Positions 1 through 5,548 of a stretch of 11,456 nucleotides of DNA are shown in pieces. Every line of letters begins with the position of its first letter. Within the stretch, counting starts at the first letter, position 1. The stretch is from Thermoplasmatales archaeon (lineage in GTDB: Archaea; Thermoplasmatota; Thermoplasmata; Methanomassiliicoccales; Methanomethylophilaceae). Below the pieces are notes generated by a model. That model was not told the origin of the DNA. It did not search any database and saw nothing but the letters and a program-made list of their open reading frames with translations. The stretch covers positions 1-11,456 of the forward strand of contig JAAYKC010000003.1 in NCBI GenBank assembly GCA_012522645.1. Reading direction: 5' to 3'. The position numbers and the translations under genes are program-made.

Positions 1-1200
1 ATCGGCACCAAATCCAGGAACCTGGACACTTACTTCGTGCCGGAGGATGTGATGAGGTATCTGTTCGTCAGGAGCGCAGAGGGCTCTGACATATCCGTCA
101 TAGAGGGGGCCATGGGCTTCTATGACGGCATAAGCTCGGATTCCGCGGAAGGCAGTTCCTACGATATATCGGAGAAGCTGAGGTCGCCGGTCATACTGAT
201 TGCCGATTGCAAAGGTGCCTCCCTTTCCTGCGCGGCACAGATCAAGGGGTTCAGGGAATTCCGCGACAACCGTATAGCCGGCGTCATAATGAACAGGATG
301 TCCCGGAGGACATATGAGAAGCTGAAGCCCCTGGTGGAGAGGGAATTGGGCGTGAAGGTGATAGGATACGTGCCGGTGACCAAGGATTTCACCCTGGAGA
401 GCAGACATCTGGGTCTTGTGATGCCGGATGAGATGGCCGACATCAGGGAGAAGCTCTCGGAGCTTGCCAAGCTCATAGAGGCCACTGTGGATCTTGACGC
501 GCTGCTCTCCATCGCAGGCACGGCAGAGGCCATATCCTGGACGGAGCCGCCGGTGAGGACGGCGGACGGATGTGCCAGGATAGGCGTGGCCTCGGATGAG
601 GCCTTCTGCTTCGAATATGCGGATAACATAGAGCTCCTGGAACGCTGCGGCGCGGAGATAATCAGATTCTCGCCTCTGCATGACGATCGGTTGCCGGATG
701 TGGACGGTCTGATCCTCTACGGGGGATACCCGGAGCTGAAGGCTGAAGATCTCTCCTCCAACAGGAGCATGATCGAGGACATACGTTCCAAGCTCGGATC
801 GGGCATGCCCTGTCTGGCGGAATGCGGGGGCTTCATGTACCTGGGGAAGGAGCTGACGGATCCTGAGGGAAGAACGTGGCCGATGGCGGGTGTCATCGAT
901 TCGAGATTCTCCGACTCGGGAAGGCTGTCCCGCTTCGGATATGCGGAGATCTCCTCCGACGAGGATTCCGTGATCCTTCCCGCTCACGGTACCGTGAGGG
1001 GACATGAATTCCACCGCTGGGACGGTGATGACTGCGGAAGCGCATTCCGTGCGGTGAAGACCGACGGCCGCTCTTACATGTGCATGTTCTCGGAAGGCGG
1101 GATCACGGCAGGGTTCCCGCATCTGTACTACTATTCGAATCCGGAGGTCCCCTGCAGATTCGTAGAGGCCTGCATCAGATACTCGGAAAAGGCCCGATGA
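1..1200 (+). CDS. cfbB/cbiA: Cobyrinate / Ni-sirohydrochlorin a,c-diamide synthase, 5'-truncated
   Basis: Glutamine-dependent amidase that converts the a and c acetate side chains of a tetrapyrrole to amides, either cobyrinate (CbiA, B12) or Ni-sirohydrochlorin (CfbB, coenzyme F430). The frame is open from the first base, so the start lies outside; 399 residues are visible. The family is about 450-460 long, so roughly the first 50 residues, including the ATP-binding P-loop, are missing. Visible residues 2-10 (GTKSRNLDT) match the family's substrate-region motif, followed by GAMGFYDG. The C-terminal class I glutamine amidotransferase domain has the nucleophile elbow AECGGFMYL (Cys at visible residue 275, codon 823-825), the GHEFHRW motif (His 335, 338) and a late His in FPHLYYYSNP (374). 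The family call is firm. CfbB and CbiA are close paralogs and I cannot separate them from this fragment; a methanogen may carry both. Confidence 0.93.
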   Translation: MGTKSRNLDTYFVPEDVMRYLFVRSAEGSDISVIEGAMGFYDGISSDSAEGSSYDISEKLRSPVILIADCKGASLSCAAQIKGFREFRDNRIAGVIMNRMSRRTYEKLKPLVERELGVKVIGYVPVTKDFTLESRHLGLVMPDEMADIREKLSELAKLIEATVDLDALLSIAGTAEAISWTEPPVRTADGCARIGVASDEAFCFEYADNIELLERCGAEIIRFSPLHDDRLPDVDGLILYGGYPELKAEDLSSNRSMIEDIRSKLGSGMPCLAECGGFMYLGKELTDPEGRTWPMAGVIDSRFSDSGRLSRFGYAEISSDEDSVILPAHGTVRGHEFHRWDGDDCGSAFRAVKTDGRSYMCMFSEGGITAGFPHLYYYSNPEVPCRFVEACIRYSEKAR

Positions 1201-1228
1201 AGCGAATCTGCCCGGAGAGGATGATCAC

Positions 1229-1255
1229 GGCCGCCGGAGATGCTCCGCACCGGCC
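1229..1255. terminator. GC-rich stem-loop after the amidase gene
   Basis: Two stacked 5-bp stems: an outer stem 1229-1233 with 1251-1255 (GGCCG/CGGCC), a small asymmetric internal loop, and an inner stem 1235-1239 with 1243-1247 (CGGAG/CTCCG) closed by a 3-base loop ATG. It starts 29 bases after the amidase stop and ends about 15 bases before the TATA box of the next gene, so it probably lies in the amidase 3' untranslated region. No clean oligo-T run follows at once, and archaeal termination does not need a hairpin. A role in 3'-end formation or stability is inference. Confidence 0.35.
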
Positions 1256-1268
1256 CCGAAAATCTACG

Positions 1269-1311
1269 GATATATTGTTTGCTCGTAATGCGGTAATATA
1301 CCAAAAAGGTG
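1269..1311 (+). promoter_or_regulatory. TATA box and Shine-Dalgarno site for the ArsD-like gene
   Basis: A TATA-like element (GATATATT, 1269-1276) stands about 50 bases before ATG 1324. Transcription would start near 1297-1300 and leave a leader of about 25 bases carrying AGGTG (1307-1311), 12 bases before the ATG. A second AT-rich stretch, AATATA (1295-1300), is the inverted copy of TATATT (1271-1276) with an 18-base spacer. It could be a regulator half-site or chance. Confidence 0.5.
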
Positions 1312-1323
1312 CTATTAAGTCTG

Positions 1324-1710
1324 ATGAAGGCCCAAATGATCATCTACGACTCGGAAAAAGCCCGCAAGAAGAACGCTTCGGACTCCAAGAGGCTCATGAA
1401 ATCTCTTGATCAGTTGAAGAAGGCCGGCATCAACGTCGAGTACGTTGACTGCAAGTCCGCCTCGGATGTCAAAGGCGACGGGGAGGCTTTCGAGCTGGTC
1501 TCGGACAAGGGCATCGGCGTCCTGCCTCTGGCAGAGTACGAGGGAGCCCTCATAGCAGAGGGCCACTACGTATCGGATCAGGACCTGGCAGACTTCCTTG
1601 ATGTGCCTAACGGCGTACTCAGTGTCGACAAATCCAAGCTGCCGCCCCTCTATGAGACACCTGCACCGGACTGCGTGTCCGACGGGCTGGAGCCCAGGAA
1701 GCAGAATTAG
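1324..1710 (+). CDS. ArsD-like thioredoxin-fold protein lacking the metalloid-binding cysteines
   Basis: A 128-residue soluble protein. The N-terminus (MKAQMIIYDS), a helix with LKKAGINVEY (31-40), the block LVSDKGIGVLPL (58-69), then EGALIAEGHYVSDQDLADFL (73-92) follow the order and spacing of ArsD, the arsenic metallochaperone / weak repressor, including the cis-Pro-like VLPL and the GxY-x-L helix. ArsD binds As(III) through Cys12, Cys13 and Cys18 and has C-terminal Cys pairs. None of these is present: the corresponding loop is SEKARKKNAS, and the only cysteines are 43 and 117. No arsA, arsB or arsR lies nearby. It therefore probably does not carry arsenic; its function is unknown. ATG 1324 is preferred over in-frame GTG 1309, which overlaps the Shine-Dalgarno site. 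Homology is judged by eye at low identity. Confidence 0.7.
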   Translation: MKAQMIIYDSEKARKKNASDSKRLMKSLDQLKKAGINVEYVDCKSASDVKGDGEAFELVSDKGIGVLPLAEYEGALIAEGHYVSDQDLADFLDVPNGVLSVDKSKLPPLYETPAPDCVSDGLEPRKQN

Positions 1711-1743
1711 AGGCCGCCGCGCGATCCCCGAAACCTTTTATCC

Positions 1744-2451
1744 TCATTTCTTCACGTAGAAGGGGCATCTCTCCTCTATGCATTCCTCGTTCCTGTCGCT
1801 GAACCCGCATTCTATCTTCTCAGGATATTCCATGGCGATGCCCAGCTTCTCCTTCACCTGCTCAACGGCTATCCCCATTGCGATGAAGGAGTTCCTCTTG
1901 CAGCATCTCGGGCCCCCGACCTCCGACATAGCGATCAGGCATTTCCCCGTCAGCAGATTCGGGTCGCCCCACTGAGGTCCTTTGCTGTAAGGGCTCGCTT
2001 CCGTCACTACGCTGTAGAATGCTCCGGTGCTCACGGCCGCACCGCAGTTCCCGATGAATCCGCATGCTCCCGGAGGTGCGCTGCCGCCTCTTTTCTGGAT
2101 CTCCTTGAGGGCATTATCGAAATCGGCCGCGCCGCCGGAGTTGCGGTAGGCCGCCAGAAGGGCGGAGCCCACCGCCATGTGATGCCTCACATCATGCATG
2201 CGCATGGGAGGCTCCGATATGATCTCGACGAGTATCTCATACGGATTGCGTGATTTGGTTGAAGTGCATATCCTGTCTATCGTGTCCACGGTCATGGATG
2301 CACGGCATTCGGGGCACACCTTGTGCCCTTTCCGGCAAACGTCCTCGCTGCTGAATTCCTTGCCGCAGACATCGCATACATTCTTGACGATCCTGACCTT
2401 ATCCAACGGATCGCCGCATACAGGGCACCTTCTGTGCTTGTCATCGCTCAT
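1744..2451 (-). CDS. DUF5714-like cysteine-rich protein with N-terminal zinc ribbon
   Basis: A 235-residue protein with 16 cysteines. The N-terminus has CPVC (9, 12) and CDVC (26, 29), a zinc ribbon, then C39, H43, C46 and C49, possibly a second metal knuckle. The core reads VRHHMAVGSALLAAYRNSGG (88-107), PPGACGFIGNCGAA (126-139) and GGPRCCKRNS (179-188), which I recognise as the DUF5714 pattern, common in methanogens and some anaerobic bacteria. The tail adds C215, C224 and C229. The conserved His pair and paired cysteines suggest a metal or Fe-S site, but the reaction is unknown to me. ATG 2451 is chosen because GGAG (2461-2464) lies 9 bases before it. A TTG at 2472 would add seven residues and has no ribosome site. 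It has its own promoter, so it is probably monocistronic, convergent with the ArsD-like gene 33 bases away. Confidence 0.85.
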   Translation of the reverse strand: MSDDKHRRCPVCGDPLDKVRIVKNVCDVCGKEFSSEDVCRKGHKVCPECRASMTVDTIDRICTSTKSRNPYEILVEIISEPPMRMHDVRHHMAVGSALLAAYRNSGGAADFDNALKEIQKRGGSAPPGACGFIGNCGAAVSTGAFYSVVTEASPYSKGPQWGDPNLLTGKCLIAMSEVGGPRCCKRNSFIAMGIAVEQVKEKLGIAMEYPEKIECGFSDRNEECIEERCPFYVKK

Positions 2452-2460
2452 CCTTGAGGA

Positions 2461-2509
2461 CTCCTGTACCAAGTGAGATGATACCCCATTGATAAAGTTT
2501 TTTATAAAA
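2461..2509 (-). promoter_or_regulatory. TATA box and Shine-Dalgarno site of the DUF5714-like gene
   Basis: On the minus strand TTTTATAAA (2501-2509) is a near-perfect archaeal TATA box in an AT-rich patch that stands out from its GC-rich surroundings. Transcription would start near 2478. GGAG (2461-2464) lies 9 bases before ATG 2451. This spacing is the main support for the chosen start. Confidence 0.65.
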
Positions 2510-2514
2510 TGTTT

Positions 2515-2527
2515 GAATAAAAAATAG
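2515..2527 (-). terminator. Oligo-T terminator candidate after the cupin gene
   Basis: Read on the minus strand, this stretch is CTATTTTTTATTC, with a run of six T (2519-2524), 23-28 bases after the cupin stop and just before the TATA box of the next gene. Archaeal RNA polymerase terminates at such T-runs on the non-template strand. This supports separate transcription of the cupin and DUF5714-like genes. Confidence 0.5.
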
Positions 2528-2546
2528 AAGATGTTTTTACCAGTCC

Positions 2547-3206
2547 TTATTTCACGAGGATCAGGATCATCTTGAAGGGGGTCACGCCCTTCACCGAGTG
2601 CGGGATATCCTTGGGCATGATTATGGTGTCCCCTTCCTTCACACGGTGCATCTCCCCTCCGATGACTATCTCCCCCTCGCCTTCCAGCACAACGACCATG
2701 GCGTCACCCGGTGCCGAATGCGTATTGAGACCCTCCCCCTCGTCTATCGCGATGACCGACAGATTCAGAGTGGGGCTCTTCACCATCGTCAGATTCGCTA
2801 TCTGCCCCGGGCGGTAGTCTATCAGATCCTTTGCCTTGATCTTCTTGGACTTCTCAACATTCTTGATAAGTTCCCGTTCCATGGGCAGCAGGATGCTGAT
2901 GTACTTATTTGGTTTATCCGCATGGATGCTGACCTGCGTATCGGGAGGCAGTATGAATGCGTCCCCTTCATTCAGGATGACGGGGGGCTCGAGACCTATC
3001 CTCAGCTCCCCTTCCAGGACGATCATGAGATTGTCATAAGGGGCCTTCATCTCGCTTATCTCCTCGTCCGCGTCCAGGAAATAGAGGTAGATCTCGATGT
3101 CATCCCTGAACAGGACACCGGAGCTTATCGTCTGGCCCTTTCCTGACGATATCTTATCCTTCAGTGCGAATGCCTCTGCGTACGCCATATTCCTGAATGC
3201 TTTCAT
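2547..3206 (-). CDS. Two-domain cupin (bicupin) protein
   Basis: A 219-residue protein of two tandem cupin beta-barrels, about residues 25-108 and 138-219. The C-terminal barrel has the familiar variant motif NTHSAPGDAMVVVLEGEGEI (161-180) with H163 and D168, then EGDTIIMPKDIPHSV with H203, so it could bind one metal. The N-terminal barrel keeps the fold signatures (VLEGELRI, NEGDAFILPPDT) but has E-M-K where the first His should be, so it probably binds no metal. Proteins of this type often act as small-molecule sensors or of unknown enzymatic role; no substrate can be named. It has no signal peptide or membrane segment. ATG 3206 has no Shine-Dalgarno site, consistent with a leaderless transcript. 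It is divergent from the M18 aminopeptidase. Confidence 0.88.
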   Translation of the reverse strand: MKAFRNMAYAEAFALKDKISSGKGQTISSGVLFRDDIEIYLYFLDADEEISEMKAPYDNLMIVLEGELRIGLEPPVILNEGDAFILPPDTQVSIHADKPNKYISILLPMERELIKNVEKSKKIKAKDLIDYRPGQIANLTMVKSPTLNLSVIAIDEGEGLNTHSAPGDAMVVVLEGEGEIVIGGEMHRVKEGDTIIMPKDIPHSVKGVTPFKMILILVK

Positions 3207-3227
3207 GAGGTGCGTATCGATGTTCAG

Positions 3228-3235
3228 TATCTAAA
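3228..3235 (-). promoter_or_regulatory. Weak TATA element of the cupin gene
   Basis: TTTAGATA on the minus strand, centred about 25 bases before ATG 3206, the spacing expected for a leaderless archaeal mRNA. The match to consensus is imperfect. Confidence 0.35.
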
Positions 3236-3288
3236 CCGATGCCATGGTCTTGAAAACAATCAAGTACATCGCCCGAGTTAATCGTAGC

Positions 3289-4701
3289 ATGGAAAACGAG
3301 AAGAGCAAGGGACAGGTGCTGGAAGAGAAGCTGCTCAGCAAGCCGAAGAGCCTTGGTGAGTTAGACAATGCTCTCCTGGACGAAGCGAAGGAATTCTGCG
3401 AAGGGTACAAGGAGTTCCTGGGCCACAAGACGGAGAGGGAGATCGTGGATCATGTCGTGCCTCTGCTCAGGAAGAAAGGCTACAAGGAGTTCAGACACGG
3501 TAAGAAGTACGCCGCGGGCGACAAGATATACATGGTGAACAGGGGGAAGGCCCTCATCATGGCGACCCTCGGCAAGAGGCCCGTGTCCGACGGGATCCGC
3601 ATAGGGGTCAGCCACATAGACAGCCCGAGGCTGGATTTCAAGCCGAACCCGCTGTTCGAGAGCATGGGGATGGCCTACTTCAAGACGCATTACTACGGCG
3701 GGATCAAGAAGTACCAGTGGTTCGCGATACCTCTGTCGCTGCACGGGGTCGTCTGCATGAAGGACGGCAGCACAGTGAAGATAAGCATCGGGGAGGATGA
3801 GAGCGAGCCCCGCTTCTGCGTCACCGACCTGCTGCCCCATCTGGCACAGAACCAGATGAAGAAGCCCATGGCCGAGGCCCTGGAAGGGGAGCAGATGAAC
3901 ATCCTCGCCGGATGCTGGACGTATCCCGACGAGAAGGTGTCGGAGAAGGTGAAGCTCAACGTGATGAGCATAATGCACGAGAAGTACGGCATAACGGAGA
4001 GCGACTTCCTGTCCGCCGAGCTGTGCGCCGTCCCGTCCTGCAAACCCTCGGATCTGGGATTCGACGGGTCCATGGTCATAGGGTACGGCCAGGATGACAG
4101 GGTGTGCGCATACTCCAATCTCATGGCCGAGATCGGGACCGGGGGGCAGGAGTATACCACCATAACCGTCTTCGCCGACAAGGAGGAGACGGGTTCCGAC
4201 GGCAACACCGGGATGAGGTCCACCTTCTTCAGGGACTTCCTGGAGGATTTCGTTTCCGCATACGGGGCGGAGAGCAGGCATGTGCTGCAGAAGTCCATGT
4301 GCCTGTCCTGCGACGTCAACGCGGCGGTGGACCCGGCATTCCCCGAGGTCTTCGAGATGAACAACTGCTCATTCCTCAACAGAGGGCCGGTCGTATCGAA
4401 ATACACAGGCTCCAGGGGGAAGTACAGCACAAACGACGCATCGGCGGAGACCATGGGATTCCTGCGCAGGATACTTGATGAGAACAGCATCCCGTGGCAG
4501 GCGGGGGAGCTCGGGAAGGTGGACATCGGAGGCGGAGGCACCATAGCCTCGGAGATCTCCGTGCACAACCTGGACACCGTTGACATGGGGGTACCGGTGC
4601 TCTCGATGCATGCGCCCATGGAAGTTGTCTCGAAGGCTGATGTGTACATGCTGTACAAGGCCATATCGGCCTTCTATGCCAGCCCCCTCAAGAAGGACTA
4701 A
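3289..4701 (+). CDS. M18-family metalloaminopeptidase (aspartyl aminopeptidase type)
   Basis: A cytosolic di-zinc exopeptidase that removes N-terminal residues, classically Asp or Glu, from peptides. Counted from the first in-frame ATG (3244; subtract 15 for the chosen start), the five metal ligands are recognisable: His124 in GVSHIDSPRLD, Asp284/285 in YGQDDRV, Glu314-Glu315 in ADKEETGSDGN (catalytic base plus ligand), Asp357 in LSCDVNAAVDP and His456 in LSMHAPME. YGGIKKYQW, SKYTGSRGKYSTNDAS and the glycine run DIGGGGT are further family marks. The length, 470 residues, is normal. ATG 3289 is preferred over ATG 3244 because the 15 extra codons include CGA, CGT, GTT and AAT, unlike the AGG-rich body, and look non-coding. 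Neither start has a ribosome site. The stop overlaps the convergent membrane-protein gene by 4 bases (CTAA). The family is mainly bacterial and eukaryotic, so acquisition by transfer is possible. Confidence 0.93.
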   Translation: MENEKSKGQVLEEKLLSKPKSLGELDNALLDEAKEFCEGYKEFLGHKTEREIVDHVVPLLRKKGYKEFRHGKKYAAGDKIYMVNRGKALIMATLGKRPVSDGIRIGVSHIDSPRLDFKPNPLFESMGMAYFKTHYYGGIKKYQWFAIPLSLHGVVCMKDGSTVKISIGEDESEPRFCVTDLLPHLAQNQMKKPMAEALEGEQMNILAGCWTYPDEKVSEKVKLNVMSIMHEKYGITESDFLSAELCAVPSCKPSDLGFDGSMVIGYGQDDRVCAYSNLMAEIGTGGQEYTTITVFADKEETGSDGNTGMRSTFFRDFLEDFVSAYGAESRHVLQKSMCLSCDVNAAVDPAFPEVFEMNNCSFLNRGPVVSKYTGSRGKYSTNDASAETMGFLRRILDENSIPWQAGELGKVDIGGGGTIASEISVHNLDTVDMGVPVLSMHAPMEVVSKADVYMLYKAISAFYASPLKKD

Positions 4702-5516
4702 GGCAGATTGGCCATCAGCTGATCGTAGACTGCCGATGTGGCGGCGTCGCTGTCCTGGTTGAACACCAGGACACCGCCGGAATGGTGCACCGCCACCACC
4801 TTCCCCACACCGTTGTACTTAGCCAGTGTGTACTCTCCGAACATATCGTTGGAGAATGTGCCGCTGCTTATGCTGAAGCCGCCGAACCCCATGACGCGCT
4901 GTCCGGCGCTGAAATCATCTATGATCTCGACCGCGGTGATGTCCGAATACGCGATGTTCTCACTGACCATGGTCGATTCCACCGAGAGATGGGCGTCTCC
5001 CAATGAGACGTTGACGCTCCCCGTGAACGAGAAGAGGAGCAGCACCCCCAGCAGTGCGAACACCGATACGGCGACGGCTGCCGCCGCCTTCCGGCTCATG
5101 GGTTTGAACTCCTTCTGCTCCGGGTCCCCCGGTCTCCTCTTGAACCTCTCGGCAGTGTTGACGTAGATCAGCGCCGCGACGACGAACGCGATGAATCCTA
5201 TGAGGGTGACCCAGAAGTACTCCATGACCTTGAAGAAGAGGTATATCACCACGGAGGAGACGATCACTATCACTCCCGTGGCCCTCGTGACGGCTTCCAC
5301 GTTTATCTTGGCCACTTCCTCCGGGGACGCGGTATTGAGGCCGGCCACCATCATGGAGCCTTTGCCCGTAAGGAGGTAGCCGCCGATCATGGTCAGAGGG
5401 ATTATGGCAAGCAGGAGAATCAGCAGCCTCATCGTTGTGTAGCCTGTAAGGAGCTCCGCTGCCACAAGAGCCAGTGAGACCAGCAGCGCTGCGGAGAACG
5501 CCTCCCGTCTTTCCAT
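4698..5516 (-). CDS. Membrane protein: DUF3784-like helices with C-terminal PH-like domain
   Basis: A 272-residue integral membrane protein with five predicted helices (about residues 7-25, 30-50, 80-96, 101-119 and 144-164). The segment GYLLTGKGSMMVAGLNTASP (46-65) and the helix after it resemble DUF3784, a small membrane family in which GKG, a hydrophobic patch and an NTxSxEE motif join two helices. After the fifth helix, residues 165-272 form a soluble beta-rich region: YSDITAVEIIDDF (190-202), a glycine-rich FGGFSISSGTF (211-221) and VVAVHHSGGVLVFNQDSD (240-257), ending in a helix. This resembles the bacterial PH-like (bPH) membrane-associated domain. Its role is unknown; it could be an envelope scaffold or sensor. 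ATG 5516 fits a leaderless transcript. It ends in a 4-base overlap with the M18 gene. Confidence 0.82.
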   Translation of the reverse strand: MERREAFSAALLVSLALVAAELLTGYTTMRLLILLLAIIPLTMIGGYLLTGKGSMMVAGLNTASPEEVAKINVEAVTRATGVIVIVSSVVIYLFFKVMEYFWVTLIGFIAFVVAALIYVNTAERFKRRPGDPEQKEFKPMSRKAAAAVAVSVFALLGVLLLFSFTGSVNVSLGDAHLSVESTMVSENIAYSDITAVEIIDDFSAGQRVMGFGGFSISSGTFSNDMFGEYTLAKYNGVGKVVAVHHSGGVLVFNQDSDAATSAVYDQLMANLP

Positions 5517-5534
5517 GACCCTGCAGATGCCTAA

Positions 5535-5546
5535 GATTATTTATCT
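5535..5546 (-). promoter_or_regulatory. TATA box for the DUF3784/PH-like gene
   Basis: AGATAAATAATC on the minus strand, centred about 25 bases before ATG 5516, the geometry of a leaderless archaeal promoter. It lies in the 32-base gap between this gene and the 3' end of lon, so the gene can be transcribed apart from lon. Confidence 0.5.
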
Positions 5547-5548
5547 GT

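Noticed and set aside
1309..1323. GTG 1309 as start of the ArsD-like gene
   Set aside because: This GTG is part of the AGGTG ribosome site for ATG 1324. The extra residues (MLLSL) precede the family-like start MKAQMIIYD.
1080..1409. 109-codon + strand frame bridging the amidase end and the ArsD-like gene
   Set aside because: It overlaps two supported genes in another frame, spans the hairpin and promoter, and resembles nothing known.
2452..2472. TTG 2472 as start of the DUF5714-like gene
   Set aside because: No ribosome site is in front of it, whereas GGAG is well placed for ATG 2451.
3693..4664. 323-codon open frame on the - strand inside the M18 gene, and a second one at 3361-4281
   Set aside because: Both are shadows of the M18 gene, which has all its catalytic residues. 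Avoidance of stop-generating codons in a GC-rich gene leaves long empty antisense frames.
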